Positions 17,693 through 28,317 of a stretch of 64,000 bases of DNA are shown here, piece by piece (positions within the stretch are counted from its first letter, which is position 1; every line of letters starts with the position of its first letter). The stretch spans positions 1-64,000 of the forward strand of contig NZ_CAITNG010000013.1 in assembly GCF_903893715.1 (NCBI RefSeq), written 5' to 3'. The notes under the pieces were generated by a model. The model saw only the letters and a program-made list of their open reading frames with translations. It had not been told where the DNA came from and made no database searches. This DNA comes from an uncultured Mucilaginibacter sp. GTDB taxonomy: Bacteria; Bacteroidota; Bacteroidia; Sphingobacteriales; Sphingobacteriaceae. The position numbers were made by a program, and so were the translations under genes.

Positions 17693-18816
17693 CCCATTAG
17701 CAATAAATACCCGGCTACGGACCCACCTAAAATAATAAACGCACTATTCAATTTGTTAAACCTGAATAGGATTACCGCGCTACAAAGCGCTATCAAAATT
17801 TCGCGCCAGTTAGTGAGACTATCTTTGCCCAACTGATAGCAAACAACCAGTATCAAGGCTATTGAGGCTACATTGACCGCGTTTAAAAACGCTGCGAACA
17901 ATGTTGAGCCGCGCATGATGCGCACCACCGGATTTAGCAAAGCAACAAACAGGAACGAGGGTAAAAATATACCAATGGTAGAAATTATAGCGCCGCTTAT
18001 GCCATTTACCTGATAGCCGATAAAAGTAACCGATGAGAACACAGGCCCGGGCGTAAATTGGCCAACTACAATGGCATCTATCAGTTGCCGGTGCGATATG
18101 ATGCCTTTGCTAACCAATTCCGAATCGAGCAGAGCGAACAGTACATAACCACTGCCGTAAAGAATGGCGCCGATTTTTAAAAAAGAGAGGAACAAACTAA
18201 TGTTCTTCGGACTGAAAAACTCAGTATTATTTGCTAGAAAAAGTGGCAGCAGTGTCATTGGTGAGCCTTTCATTTTGATACGGATGGCCGCGAGCCCCAT
18301 AGCCACAAAGCCGGCCCCAAACAATACCAATATCTGCGAAAAGCCTAACAAACATAAAACGATGGCCGTGGCGCCGATGACGCCTAATTCAACGGTTTGC
18401 AGGGACTTTTTTGCCAATGGGTAAATAGCCGCTATAATTACCGCAATGACCGCGGGTTTTACGCCGTAAACGAAAGGTTGTATTTGGGGTAATTGCCCAT
18501 AAAGTTTGTACAACCATGCTATGCAGCCGGTAATCAACACGGCAGGCAAAATAAAACACAGCCCGGCGATAATCAACCCGCGCCATCCGCCACGTTCCTG
18601 GCCAATATGGATGGCCATTTCGGTGCTGTTTGGGCCGGGTATCAAACTGGTTGCGCCCACCAGGTCGAGGAAGTGTTGATCGCTCATCCATTCCCGCTTT
18701 ACCACGGCTTCCTGACGCATCATGGCGATATGTGCTGCGGGGCCGCCAAAGGCCGTAAAGCCTAATCGTAAAAAGAAAACAGCAAGTTCTTTCAGGTTTT
18801 TTTTCTCGTCCGGCAT
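17689..18816 (-). CDS. chrA: Chromate transporter, ChrA family
   Basis: A polytopic membrane protein of 375 aa with the two-repeat organisation of long-chain CHR transporters. Each half starts with a related motif: FFLRLGFTAFGGPAAHIAMM with GATSLIPGPNSTEMAIHIG in the first, and FLKIGAILYGSGYV with VVGQFTPGPVFSSVTFIGY in the second. The family exports chromate by proton antiport; many chromosomal members have no proven role in resistance. No chrB or other metal genes adjoin it. The start at 18816 (MPDEKKNLKELAVFF) fits the family. Confidence 0.9.
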   Translation of the reverse strand: MPDEKKNLKELAVFFLRLGFTAFGGPAAHIAMMRQEAVVKREWMSDQHFLDLVGATSLIPGPNSTEMAIHIGQERGGWRGLIIAGLCFILPAVLITGCIAWLYKLYGQLPQIQPFVYGVKPAVIAVIIAAIYPLAKKSLQTVELGVIGATAIVLCLLGFSQILVLFGAGFVAMGLAAIRIKMKGSPMTLLPLFLANNTEFFSPKNISLFLSFLKIGAILYGSGYVLFALLDSELVSKGIISHRQLIDAIVVGQFTPGPVFSSVTFIGYQVNGISGAIISTIGIFLPSFLFVALLNPVVRIMRGSTLFAAFLNAVNVASIALILVVCYQLGKDSLTNWREILIALCSAVILFRFNKLNSAFIILGGSVAGYLLLMG

Positions 18817-19057
18817 ATTTTGCCCGTTATGTTAAATGGGTAGGTTATCGTTATTTACTAAAATGGAGGCAATATCGTAAAAAATGATGCAACAATTTAA
18901 AGTTAACAATAAGGTTTTGTTACCAAATGTTACGAAAAAATAAAAAGGTTGCTTTTAAGAATGTTAACCTGTTAAAATGAAAAGATTTATTTGTTGACTA
19001 ACTACGTTTATCATATAAAGAAATTATATTTATAGCATTATTATTATAAAGGAAGAA

Positions 19058-22000
19058 ATGCGTTTAACCTTGCTGATTTTTTTGGGGTTGTTAATTAGTG
19101 TAGGAGTTATAGCGCAGGCGCCAAATATTTCTTCATTTAGCCCTTCTTCAGGCCCCGTGGGAACTCTGGTTACCATTAATGGAACTAATTTAAATAGCCC
19201 GACTGCATTTTCGATTGGCGGGGCGACAGCAATTGTGATATCGAATACCGGCACCCAATTGGTAGGCATGGTAATGCCCGGAGCGGTAACAGGAAATGTA
19301 TCCTTAACTACAGCCGGGGGTGCCGGTTCCGCCGCAGGAGCTTTTTCGGTAGTAGCAACTTCATATCCGGCTATACAGCAAGGCGGCAAGCTATTGGGTA
19401 CAAATAACATAAGGGCCGGATTAGGTTATTCAGTGGCTTTAAGCGCTGATGGGAACACAGCGGTTTTAGGCGGCTTTACCGACAATAGCAATCAAGGAGC
19501 GGTTTGGGTATACGTGCGCAGTGGTGGGATATGGACGCAGCAAGGGAGCAAACTTGTAGGTACCGGTTCGGCAGCTCAGGCCGAACAGGGTACATCTGTT
19601 GCGATAAGTGCCGATGGTAATACAGTTGTTGTTGGCGGCTATATGGATACGCCACCAGGAGGAGCGTGGGTGTTTTCGCGGAGCGGTACCACATGGACAC
19701 AACAGGCTAAGCTAATTGGCACCGGGTACACGGGTGCCGGAGCAAGCCAAGGGGCATCAGTATCGATAAGTGCTGACGGGAATACTGCGATAGTTGGAGG
19801 ACCCGGCGATAATAGCAACCAAGGTGCGGTATGGGTATTTACGCGAAGCAATAGTGTATGGTCGCAAAAAGGTAATAAACTTGTAGGCGCCGGAAATTCT
19901 GGCGCGGCTTTTCAGGGCAATGCGGTTGCCATCAGTGGCGACGGCAATACCATTTGTGCTGCCGGATATGTCGATAACTCGAGCCAGGGTGCCGTTTGGA
20001 TTTATACATTAAATGCGGGAAGCTGGACACAGCAAGGAAGTAAGTTGGTAGGGACCGGAAATGTAGGAGCGGCAAACCAAGGCGTTTCGGTGGCTCTAAG
20101 CGCTGATGGAAATACAGCTTTGGTTGGAGGGTATATCGATAATAATCATCTTGGCGCCGCATGGGTGTTCAGCCGTAGTGGTACTATTTGGGCACAACAG
20201 GGCAATAAATTGGTGGGTACAGGTAGTAGTGGGTCGATAGTGCAACAAGGTTTTTCGGTTAGTTTAAGTGCTGATGGAAATATCGCCATTGTTGGCGGGC
20301 ACTATGATAATAACAATCAGGGATCTGTTTGGGTGTACAGCCGTGCCGGCATTTCTTGGACACAGCAAGGAAACAAACTAGTAGGGACGGGCGGCACAGC
20401 AACAGCCTTGCAAGGCGAGTCGGTTGCTGTTAGTGCAGATGGAAATACATTGATAGTGGGTGGCACGGGCGACAACGTAAATACAGGTGCAGCTTGGGCC
20501 TTTACGGATGCACTTTCGCCTATTGTCACAACTCAGCCCGCTACAGCGGTTACGGCTACTGGCGCTACTTTAAACGGCATCGTTAACGATAATGGAAGCA
20601 TTACGACCGTAAGCATTGAGTACGGCACTGCCTCAAATCTTGCGGGGTCGACGATTGCAACGCTAAGCTCGGGTGTAAGTCCGATTGCCTCTGGTACAGG
20701 CAATGTAAGTTTTACGAGTGTACTGACGGGCTTAATACCAAATACCAATTATTATTTCAGGATAAATGGGGTAAACGGAAGTGGTACCGCAAACGGGGCA
20801 ATACTGAGTTTTACTACACAGTCGGGAGTGCCAACAATAACATCTTTCAGCCCGTCATCATCTGTTTCCGGGTCAACAATAACCATTACAGGAACAAACC
20901 TGCTTGGTGTAACCTCGGTCAGTATTGGCGGGGTGATGGCAACATCGTATACCATTGTTTCGGCCACAACCATTACGGCGGTAGTGGGGATAGGGGCAAT
21001 GTCTGGGAATGTATCGGTAACCGGGCCGGGTGGTGCGGTTTCATCACCGGGCTTTGTATTGTTGACTGCGCCAAATATATATTATCAAACGCCGCAAAAT
21101 TACATAACCGGTGCAGCCATAACGCCTTTATTGCCTGTTAATACAGGTGGAGCGGTGCCTGCAACAATTTATGGGCAGGTGAGCACTTTTGCGGGGAGCG
21201 GCGCATCTGCGTTTATAAATGGGACAGGTAATGCCGCAAGTTTTGATCACCCTTATGGTGCGGCAATCGATGCTTCTGGTAGCCTTTACGTAGCCGATTG
21301 TTTCAATCATGCAATTAGAAAGATCAGCTCCTTGGCTTTTGTTAGTACGCTTGCAGGAAGTGGGTTCCCTGGGACAGGCAATTTTGTTGGTACATCGGCT
21401 AGTTTTAATTATCCGGGAGGCGTAGTTGTTGACGGTACAGGAAATGTTTATGTGGGTGACCAAACCAATAATTTAATCAGGAAAATTACGCCGACTGGTG
21501 CTGTTAGTACATTTGCGGGTAATGGCTTGCAAGGCTCTAACAACGGAAGCGCAGGGATCGCGAGTTTTAGCAGCCCGGCGGGTTTGGTATTCGACGCAGC
21601 TGGCAATTTGTATGTAGCCGATAGAATGAACAATATGGTGAGGAAAATCACACCTTCGGGCGTTGTCAGTACTTTTGCCGGAAGTGGTGTAACATCAGCT
21701 GTAAATGGAACGGGTACGGCAGCCGGTTTTTATGGCTGTTCAGGCTTGGCTATTGATCAGGCGGGTAATTTATATGTCGCAGATCAAGACAATCATATGA
21801 TCAGGAAGATAACCTCCACGGGGGTTGTTACGACTGTTGCCGGAAGTGGAAGTATTGGCAATGCTAACGGGTTAGCAACATCTGCAAGTTTTAACCAACC
21901 TTTTGGGGTTGCTGTGGATGTTAGCGGTAATATTTTCGTCGCTGATGAGTTTAACAACCTAATTCGGAAAATTACACCTGTTGGCTTGGTGAGTACACTG

Positions 22001-23596
22001 GCAGGTAACGGCTCAGCTTCATCAATAGACGCAGTAGGTTTATCGGCAAGCTTTAACTATCCATCAGGCGTTACGTTAGATGGTTTGGGTAATATGTATA
22101 TTACTGAAACCGTAGGAAACAAAATCAGGAAGATAATATTGACCGGCTACACCATCGATAAGACACTACCAACCGGATTGAGCTTTAGCCCAACAACTGG
22201 CATTATCAGCGGGACGCCTACCGTAGCTTCGCCGGCAACGGTTTATACCATTACGGGCTACAACGCAGCTGGCAGCAGTGTTACTACGGTAACCATTGCC
22301 GTGGCCAGTCCAAAAACTATTACTTTTACCGGAGGTAATTCGACCACAATCACTAAGAACTACGGAGACCCGGACTTTTTGCCAAACGCTACGGCAAGTT
22401 CGGGTTTGCCTGTTACTTATACCAGCAGCAACCCGGCGGTAGCTACTGTTACGGCTGGAGGAAATATACATGTAGTGGGCGTGGGTACTACAGTTATCAC
22501 CGCAACGCAACCCGGCAATTCAACCTATTTGCCTGCTGTATCGGTTATCCAAACAGTTACGGTATTGCCTGTGCCGCTAACTATTTCGGCACCCGTAAGT
22601 GTGAGCAGGGCTTATGGTACGCCCAATCCTGTTTTTATCGTAACCTACACAGGTTTTGTTAACGGAGAATCATTTGCGAACCTGACTATACAACCAACCA
22701 TTAGTACCACAGCAACCGTCAGTTCGTTACCGGGCACTTATCCTATTACTGTTACAGGTGCGGTTGATCCTAATTACACTATTTCTTATGTACCGGGCGT
22801 GCTTACTGTTATTGCAGCGCAACGAGCGCTCACCTTTGGCCCGATATCTAACCTAACCTATGGTGGCCCCGATGTTGACCCGGGAGCAACGGTGGATTCG
22901 GGCGACCCTGTGATGTACACCAGTTCCAACCCGGCAGTAGCCATTATAGTGAATGGAAAGATACATATTGTGGGCGCCGGTACTGATACCATCACGGCTA
23001 CTGTGCCCAACAAGCCGGGCTATGTCAATGTAGCGCCCGTGTCGCAAAAACTGATCATCAATAGAGCAATGCAAATTATTACGTTCGCGCCGATTGCAAC
23101 GCAAACTATGGGCAGCCCCGATATTATGCTAATTGTTACTTCCGATTCAGGATTGCCGGTAACGCTCAGCTCATCAGATCCTACTATTGCTGTAATAAAT
23201 GGTTCGATGTTAAAAATAACAGGCGTTGGCACGGCTACCATTACGGCTACCCAGCCGGGTAACGCAAATTACCTGCCTGCTACCGCGACGCAAACCATTA
23301 CTATTATTACGATGGGAACCATTACCGTAGCAAGCAATATTGTGCCCAACGCGTTTACGCCCAATGGCGATGGTGTTAATGATAATTGGGATATTCCTTT
23401 TTTAATTAATTATCCAAATTGTTCAGTAAAAGTATTCTCGCGCAGGGGGCAAATGGTATTTTCCTCTGTAGGCTACCCCACACCTTGGGATGGAAAGTAC
23501 AATGGTACGGTATTGCCTGTGGGAGCATATTACTACATCATTGATACAAAGGATGTATTAGGTATTTTATCCGGCACTGTTAACCTGATTAAATAG
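19058..23596 (+). CDS. Giant secreted multidomain protein with two beta-propellers and a gliding-motility-type C-terminal domain
   Basis: 1512 aa, cell-surface or secreted through the type IX system. Order: signal peptide (LLIFLGLLISVGVIAQ); IPT/TIG domain (about 24-105); seven repeats of about 55 aa containing SADGNT-VGG-D-QGA-WV (about 126-485), likely a seven-bladed propeller; a fibronectin-like module (about 490-590); a second IPT/TIG (about 593-675); six NHL repeats with VSTFAGSG...GNLYVAD..N..IRKI (about 707-1028), likely a six-bladed propeller; an Ig-like GLSFSPTTGIISGTP module; three Big-like modules (TYTSSNPAVATV) around an MBG-like module; and a CHU_C/type B sorting domain (NAFTPNGDGVNDNW...GAYYYIIDTKD) at about 1427-1512. 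The following gene, 2 bp later, is a PorP/SprF protein, the usual partner of such cargo. A start with purine-rich AAAGGAAG upstream supports the ATG at 19058. Confidence 0.92.
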   Translation: MRLTLLIFLGLLISVGVIAQAPNISSFSPSSGPVGTLVTINGTNLNSPTAFSIGGATAIVISNTGTQLVGMVMPGAVTGNVSLTTAGGAGSAAGAFSVVATSYPAIQQGGKLLGTNNIRAGLGYSVALSADGNTAVLGGFTDNSNQGAVWVYVRSGGIWTQQGSKLVGTGSAAQAEQGTSVAISADGNTVVVGGYMDTPPGGAWVFSRSGTTWTQQAKLIGTGYTGAGASQGASVSISADGNTAIVGGPGDNSNQGAVWVFTRSNSVWSQKGNKLVGAGNSGAAFQGNAVAISGDGNTICAAGYVDNSSQGAVWIYTLNAGSWTQQGSKLVGTGNVGAANQGVSVALSADGNTALVGGYIDNNHLGAAWVFSRSGTIWAQQGNKLVGTGSSGSIVQQGFSVSLSADGNIAIVGGHYDNNNQGSVWVYSRAGISWTQQGNKLVGTGGTATALQGESVAVSADGNTLIVGGTGDNVNTGAAWAFTDALSPIVTTQPATAVTATGATLNGIVNDNGSITTVSIEYGTASNLAGSTIATLSSGVSPIASGTGNVSFTSVLTGLIPNTNYYFRINGVNGSGTANGAILSFTTQSGVPTITSFSPSSSVSGSTITITGTNLLGVTSVSIGGVMATSYTIVSATTITAVVGIGAMSGNVSVTGPGGAVSSPGFVLLTAPNIYYQTPQNYITGAAITPLLPVNTGGAVPATIYGQVSTFAGSGASAFINGTGNAASFDHPYGAAIDASGSLYVADCFNHAIRKISSLAFVSTLAGSGFPGTGNFVGTSASFNYPGGVVVDGTGNVYVGDQTNNLIRKITPTGAVSTFAGNGLQGSNNGSAGIASFSSPAGLVFDAAGNLYVADRMNNMVRKITPSGVVSTFAGSGVTSAVNGTGTAAGFYGCSGLAIDQAGNLYVADQDNHMIRKITSTGVVTTVAGSGSIGNANGLATSASFNQPFGVAVDVSGNIFVADEFNNLIRKITPVGLVSTLAGNGSASSIDAVGLSASFNYPSGVTLDGLGNMYITETVGNKIRKIILTGYTIDKTLPTGLSFSPTTGIISGTPTVASPATVYTITGYNAAGSSVTTVTIAVASPKTITFTGGNSTTITKNYGDPDFLPNATASSGLPVTYTSSNPAVATVTAGGNIHVVGVGTTVITATQPGNSTYLPAVSVIQTVTVLPVPLTISAPVSVSRAYGTPNPVFIVTYTGFVNGESFANLTIQPTISTTATVSSLPGTYPITVTGAVDPNYTISYVPGVLTVIAAQRALTFGPISNLTYGGPDVDPGATVDSGDPVMYTSSNPAVAIIVNGKIHIVGAGTDTITATVPNKPGYVNVAPVSQKLIINRAMQIITFAPIATQTMGSPDIMLIVTSDSGLPVTLSSSDPTIAVINGSMLKITGVGTATITATQPGNANYLPATATQTITIITMGTITVASNIVPNAFTPNGDGVNDNWDIPFLINYPNCSVKVFSRRGQMVFSSVGYPTPWDGKYNGTVLPVGAYYYIIDTKDVLGILSGTVNLIK
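19434..20505 (+). repeat. Seven in-frame coding repeats (FG-GAP/Kelch-like propeller)
   Basis: Seven successive units of about 160-170 bp each encode SADGNT (or SGDGNT, SADGNI), then a GG, DN-NQGA-WV-SRSG and TQQG-KLVGTG. The units differ at the DNA level, so the array is old. Confidence 0.8.
21175..22140 (+). repeat. Six NHL repeats in coding sequence
   Basis: Six units of about 160 bp encode VST-AGSG, GTG-ASF--P-G, D-GN-YVAD--NN-IRKI. The spacing and motif match NHL beta-propeller blades. Confidence 0.85.
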
Positions 23597-23597
23597 T

Positions 23598-24599
23598 ATG
23601 AAGAAAGTATTGATCCTGTTCTTTTTACTATCTGCATGGCGGTTGAGCGCGCAGCAACTGCCACAGTATACCCAATATACCTTTAACGAAGGTTTGATAA
23701 ACCCTGCCGTTACAGGCATAGAAAGTTATTGGGACGTTAAAACAGGTTACCGTAGTCAATGGTCGGGCTTGCAGGGGGCGCCAACTACCGCCTATGTTAC
23801 GCTGAGCGTGCCCTTGAACAAGAACTTTACACTGAACGATTATACCCAAATGCTAACCAATAGCCAAAACCCGATGGGCCGGCCCGACGATTACAGTGCT
23901 TCGGCCAGCCATAGCGGGTTAGGGTTCAGTGTGGTAAGCGATAAGACGGGCGAGTTTAAGCAGACCCACATTGATGCCAGTTATGCCTACCATATACGTG
24001 TTACCAATAAATTCAACTTTGCCGCGGGTGCTTCGTTTGGCATCAACAACATCAACCTGAATATTAGTCAGCTTGTTTTGGTGAACCCGCTGGACCCTGC
24101 CATAAGCCAGGGCAGCAACAACCAATATATACCAGAAGCGGGGCTTGGCGTGTGGGCGTACGGTCCGTCGTTTTTTATTGGCGCGTCGGCACAGCAATTG
24201 ATACCACGCACCATAAGTTTCACAGGCAACCCGGTATATAACCAAGGCGCGACTTACGCCCAATATTTTTTTACCGCAGGCGTAAAGATTTATATGGACG
24301 ATGATGTTACCTTATTACCATCGATGATGATAAAACCGAAGGACCCTGATCCGCTAACCTATGACGCAAACGTTAAAATGGCTTTTCGGGATAACTTTTG
24401 GATAGGGGGTGCTTATCGCAAGAGCGATGCTATTTCGGGGAGCTTTGGTTTTAATATCGGCTCTTTCCTGACGGTTGGTTATGCTTATGATCATACCACA
24501 TCGGACCTGAGCACAGTGACTAACGGTACACACGAGATTATGATAGGCCTGTTTTTGAACAACAATTACAATACCACCAGTCCGCGTCATACCTGGTAA
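23598..24599 (+). CDS. Type IX secretion system membrane protein, PorP/SprF family
   Basis: A 333-aa outer-membrane protein with a signal peptide ([16 protein letters not shown]) and the family opening [21 protein letters not shown]. Further family segments are [17 protein letters not shown] and [12 protein letters not shown], and the C-terminus consists of barrel strands. PorP/SprF proteins are thought to anchor or help secrete a specific CHU_C cargo. Here the gene begins 2 bp after such a cargo gene, so the two are almost certainly co-expressed and functionally paired. Confidence 0.93.
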   Translation: MKKVLILFFLLSAWRLSAQQLPQYTQYTFNEGLINPAVTGIESYWDVKTGYRSQWSGLQGAPTTAYVTLSVPLNKNFTLNDYTQMLTNSQNPMGRPDDYSASASHSGLGFSVVSDKTGEFKQTHIDASYAYHIRVTNKFNFAAGASFGINNINLNISQLVLVNPLDPAISQGSNNQYIPEAGLGVWAYGPSFFIGASAQQLIPRTISFTGNPVYNQGATYAQYFFTAGVKIYMDDDVTLLPSMMIKPKDPDPLTYDANVKMAFRDNFWIGGAYRKSDAISGSFGFNIGSFLTVGYAYDHTTSDLSTVTNGTHEIMIGLFLNNNYNTTSPRHTW

Positions 24600-24757
24600 T
24601 AAAAACGCATTGTAACATTTTAGCATATTACGACGTCAAACACGCAAACCTTTCATATTCACTATTTCGTCAAAATACACGATCAATCAATACGCATATT
24701 TCCAAACCATCCAAATCTTTTATAACTTGCTTTAAAAACACAAAAACTGACCGAATT

Positions 24758-27361
24758 ATGAAGTATTTTAAAATTGTTTTATCGCTTTTATTAGTTGCCA
24801 ACGTATTTAGCGTTAGCGCCCAGAAAGCCGAAGAAGAAAAGGTCAAATACGACCAGCATAAAGTATTTACGCCATTGTTTTATCCCGATAAGGGCAATGA
24901 GTACCGTGCAGCATCGGGCGCGCCGGGTGCCAAGTACTGGCAAAACCGTGCCGATTACAAACTTAATGTAACCTTAGACACGGCGAAACACCGCGTTACG
25001 GGTTCAACGCTGATCAGCTACACCAATAACAGCCCCGATGGGCTCACTTTTTTATGGTTGCAGGTTGACCAAAATATTTATCGGCAGGATTCGCGTGGCG
25101 AGGCTACAAGCCCGGTAACCGGCGGCCGTTTTACCAACCGTAAATTTACCGAAGGCGATGAAATAAAGTCGGTTTATGTGATAAAAAATGGCAAGCAGGT
25201 TAAGGTAGATTATGTGATAACCGATACCCGCATGCAGATAAAACTGAACGATACCTTAAAGGCCGGCGGAAGCAAGCTACAAATATTGATCGACTATGCA
25301 TTTGATGTGCCGGAATATGGTACCGACCGAATGGGTCGCTCGTTGACCAAAAATGGTTGGATATACGAGATAGCCCAATGGTACCCGCGCATGGAAGTGT
25401 ATGACGATGTTACCGGCTGGAACGTGATCCCGTACATGGGCGCATCGGAGTTTTATCTGGAGTATGGCGACATAGATTATACCATTACCGCTCCGGCCAA
25501 TATGGTGGTGGCGGGGTCGGGCGCTTTATTGAACCCTGCCGAAGTGCTCACTCCAACCGTTATGAGCCGTTTAGCCGCCGCTAAAAACAGTGATAAAACC
25601 GTGATGATTAAAGACTCGGCCGATGTATTGAACCCTAACTTTTATCCTAAAAAGGGAAGTTTGACCTGGCACTTTCTTTGCAAAAATACGCGCGACGTAG
25701 CATGGGCCGCATCCAAAGCCTTTATGTGGGATGCCGCAAGGATCAACCTGCCAAGCGGAAAGAAAGCGCTTGCCCAATCGATTTACCCGGTAGAGGTGCG
25801 GAGCAACAACTCGTGGGGACGATCGACCGAATATGTTAAAGGCTGCATCGAACTATACTCGGACGAGTGGTACGAATATACTTATCCCGTGGCTACCAAC
25901 GTGGCCGGCATAGTAGGCGGTATGGAATACCCCGGTATTGTTTTTTGCGGGGCCGACAACCAGAACGGCGCTTTATGGGAGGTTACCAACCACGAGTTTG
26001 GCCACAATTGGTTCCCGATGATTGTTGGTTCGAACGAGCGCAAATATGCCTGGATGGACGAAGGCTTTAACACTTTTATCAATAAAGTGGATACCAAAGT
26101 GTTCAATAAAGGCGAATATTATACCCCGGCCGATGCTGAAAAAGAAGCACCCGGCATGTTTGCACCCGATGCAGATGCCATTATGAATACCCCTGATGTA
26201 ATACAAGCTAACTTTTTAGGCTACGCGGCCTACGAAAAACCTTCGCTTGGCTTGACGATATTGCGTGAGCAAATATTGGGAGAGCAACGTTTTGACTATG
26301 CTTTCCGTACCTATATTAAACGCTGGGCATTTAAACACCCAACACCCTGGGACTTTTTCCACTCGATGGATAACGCCGCAGGCGAAGACCTGAGCTGGTT
26401 TTGGCACGAATGGTTTTTTACCACATGGAAACTGGACCAATCGGTAAAAGCCATTAGTTACATCACCAACGACCCAACTAAAGGTTCGCTCATCACTGTA
26501 GAGAACTTAGGCGAAATGGCTATGCCGGTAACCGTATTCATCAAAGAAGAAAATGGCAACACGGGTACCGTTAAATTGCCGGCTGAAGTTTGGCAGCGCG
26601 GCGGTAAATGGACGTTTACTTACAAATCGTCGTCAAAAATATTATACGCCGTTACCGACCCCGACCATGTATTACCCGATGTTAACCCCGATAACAATGC
26701 CTTTAGCGGCGTATCAGTCGCAAAAGGTGTTACAGCGGCCACCGTGGTTAAAAATTATCTCGACGCCGTTGGTGGCGAAGATAAGTTAAAAGCCATCAAC
26801 GACATCTCTATCAGGTCGGAGGGTGCTGTACAAGGCCTTACCGTGGTAAGGGCAACTAAATACAAAGGAGCCGACAAGTTTTTAGGCGATGTGAGCGTAC
26901 CATCGTACAACAACCTGGTGGTTATGCACATGGTGATAAACGGCGACAGTATAACAGCCAAACAATTGAACAACCCGGCGCCCGTTAGCCCTGAGTCGAA
27001 AGGTGCTCTTAAGGCTCTTTATAAATTGTTTCCGGAGATTGATTTCAATAAATCGGGGTATAGCATGGTGTTAGACCCATCGCTGCAAGTGATCAACAAC
27101 CAATTGGCTTATCTGATTTCGGTAACCACGCCCGAAGGCGTTAAGGCAAAATACTATTACGACCAAAAAACAGGTTTAAAGGTGAAGGAATCATTCGAAA
27201 TGCCATCCAAAACAACCATCGAATTAAGCGACTACCGCACAATTGACGGCGGCGTTAAAATACCTTATACCGAAAAAACAGTCGTGGTAGGTCAGCCTAT
27301 AGAGTTCAATGTTAAAAGCGCATCGGTAAATACCGGCTTATCAAACGACGTTTTCAAATAA
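24758..27361 (+). CDS. Secreted M1 family metallopeptidase with C-terminal LolA-like extension
   Basis: 867 aa with a signal peptide ([17 protein letters not shown]). The zinc site is HEFGHNW at about residue 412 plus, 18 residues on, the Glu of [16 protein letters not shown] stands in for the GxMEN loop. After the catalytic part (to about 640) comes a region starting near residue 665 ([20 protein letters not shown]) and running to the end. It reads like the lipoprotein-carrier/LolA-type beta sheets seen in other Bacteroidota secreted proteins ([16 protein letters not shown]). It is related to the shorter peptidase at 8994-10868, which lacks this extension. A strong terminator follows. Confidence 0.9.
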   Translation: MKYFKIVLSLLLVANVFSVSAQKAEEEKVKYDQHKVFTPLFYPDKGNEYRAASGAPGAKYWQNRADYKLNVTLDTAKHRVTGSTLISYTNNSPDGLTFLWLQVDQNIYRQDSRGEATSPVTGGRFTNRKFTEGDEIKSVYVIKNGKQVKVDYVITDTRMQIKLNDTLKAGGSKLQILIDYAFDVPEYGTDRMGRSLTKNGWIYEIAQWYPRMEVYDDVTGWNVIPYMGASEFYLEYGDIDYTITAPANMVVAGSGALLNPAEVLTPTVMSRLAAAKNSDKTVMIKDSADVLNPNFYPKKGSLTWHFLCKNTRDVAWAASKAFMWDAARINLPSGKKALAQSIYPVEVRSNNSWGRSTEYVKGCIELYSDEWYEYTYPVATNVAGIVGGMEYPGIVFCGADNQNGALWEVTNHEFGHNWFPMIVGSNERKYAWMDEGFNTFINKVDTKVFNKGEYYTPADAEKEAPGMFAPDADAIMNTPDVIQANFLGYAAYEKPSLGLTILREQILGEQRFDYAFRTYIKRWAFKHPTPWDFFHSMDNAAGEDLSWFWHEWFFTTWKLDQSVKAISYITNDPTKGSLITVENLGEMAMPVTVFIKEENGNTGTVKLPAEVWQRGGKWTFTYKSSSKILYAVTDPDHVLPDVNPDNNAFSGVSVAKGVTAATVVKNYLDAVGGEDKLKAINDISIRSEGAVQGLTVVRATKYKGADKFLGDVSVPSYNNLVVMHMVINGDSITAKQLNNPAPVSPESKGALKALYKLFPEIDFNKSGYSMVLDPSLQVINNQLAYLISVTTPEGVKAKYYYDQKTGLKVKESFEMPSKTTIELSDYRTIDGGVKIPYTEKTVVVGQPIEFNVKSASVNTGLSNDVFK

Positions 27362-27388
27362 TCGGGAAAATCAATTTCCGATAACCTT

Positions 27389-27433
27389 AGCCGGCATCAT
27401 TCCTGAAAATAGGAAATGGTGCCGGCTTTTTTA
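27389..27433 (+). terminator. Terminator after the M1 peptidase
   Basis: Long stem built on AGCCGGCA (27389-27396) pairing with TGCCGGCT (27420-27427), extended inward with a few mismatches, then a T-run. Confidence 0.8.
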
Positions 27434-27516
27434 TGATAACAATCACCCTTTTTGTTTTTTATTTAAATAGTTTACTGATTTGATACTACAATACAAATTA
27501 TAGGCGTTTAAAATGT

Positions 27517-27524
27517 TACATTTG
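27517..27524 (+). promoter_or_regulatory. -7 promoter box of the START-domain gene
   Basis: TACATTTG matches TAnnTTTG. Transcription from here would begin near 27530, so the mRNA would carry a leader of about 140 nt containing the small ORF at 27547. Confidence 0.45.
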
Positions 27525-27546
27525 TTTGACAAAACACCACATTTAA

Positions 27547-27666
27547 ATGACCGTTATCATGCGCCGCATCAGCATATACAACAACCCGCAAAACTCGAGC
27601 AGCGCCAGCCTTTTATACGGAGCATCAGGTTTCAATATTTATAAACTTACCTTCAACCAGCCATAG
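27547..27666 (+). CDS. Possible 39-residue upstream ORF
   Basis: From the first ATG after the -7 box the frame is open for 39 codons (begins MTVIMRRISIYNN, ends TFNQP) and stops at TAG 27664-27666, 2 nt before the ATG of the START-domain gene. It has no recognised domain. The spacing would allow translational coupling, but the ORF could equally be chance. Confidence 0.25.
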   Translation: MTVIMRRISIYNNPQNSSSASLLYGASGFNIYKLTFNQP

Positions 27667-27668
27667 CC

Positions 27669-28310
27669 ATGACTTCAAAATTGCTGTTGTTGACAAGCAC
27701 CTTGTTATTATGTGTTTCTACTATGTTTGCCCAAGGTAATTGGGAACTTAAGAAGGACGATAACGGTATACAGGTTTATTCGCGCAAACCGCTTACCGGT
27801 AATTTAAAAGAACTACGCGTTGTAACTACTTTGGATGCTACCGAAAACCAGTTGATTGCAGCTTTACAAGACGTAGGCAATTATACAGAATGGGTATATG
27901 GCAACAAAAAATCGGCGCTCATTAAGCGGGTGGACGCTCAAACAATCATTTATTTTTCGGAAGCGCATTTGTGCTGGCCTATTAAGGACCGTGATTTAAT
28001 CGTACAGCTGACGGTAGACCAAAACCCCGAAACCAAGGTGCTGAACATGCAAGCCAAAAGCCTGCCTACCTATATGCCCGCTAAAGCCGGCTTTATACGT
28101 ATCCCTTATTCGTTGGCTAATTGGGTGGTAACCCCGGTAGGTGATAGTAAGATAAAGGTGGACTATACCTTTAGCATTGACCCCGGAGGCTCCATACCTG
28201 CATGGTTGGTAAACGCGACCTTGGCCATTGGGCCATACAACTCTTTCGTCAAACTGCGCGAACTGCTCAAAAAAGCACAGCCCGCAATTTTGGCTGCAGG
28301 GAAGAAATAG
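27669..28310 (+). CDS. Secreted START-domain (lipid-binding) protein
   Basis: 213 aa with a signal peptide (LLLLTSTLLLCVSTMFAQ). The mature part matches the START/StAR lipid-transfer pattern: WELKKDDNGIQVYSRK, then LKELRVVTTLDA, the WVYGNKKSALIKRV stretch, WPIKDRDLIVQ and the terminal helix region IDPGGSIPAWLVN. START domains hold a hydrophobic ligand, which is unknown here. A paralogue with the same landmarks lies at 33218-33859. The role is likely periplasmic or outer-envelope lipid handling. Confidence 0.85.
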   Translation: MTSKLLLLTSTLLLCVSTMFAQGNWELKKDDNGIQVYSRKPLTGNLKELRVVTTLDATENQLIAALQDVGNYTEWVYGNKKSALIKRVDAQTIIYFSEAHLCWPIKDRDLIVQLTVDQNPETKVLNMQAKSLPTYMPAKAGFIRIPYSLANWVVTPVGDSKIKVDYTFSIDPGGSIPAWLVNATLAIGPYNSFVKLRELLKKAQPAILAAGKK

Positions 28311-28317
28311 GCACGGT

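Noticed and set aside
19434-22140. Possible CRISPR or tandem DNA repeat array
   Set aside because: The repeats are in-frame protein repeats with diverged DNA and no constant spacers.
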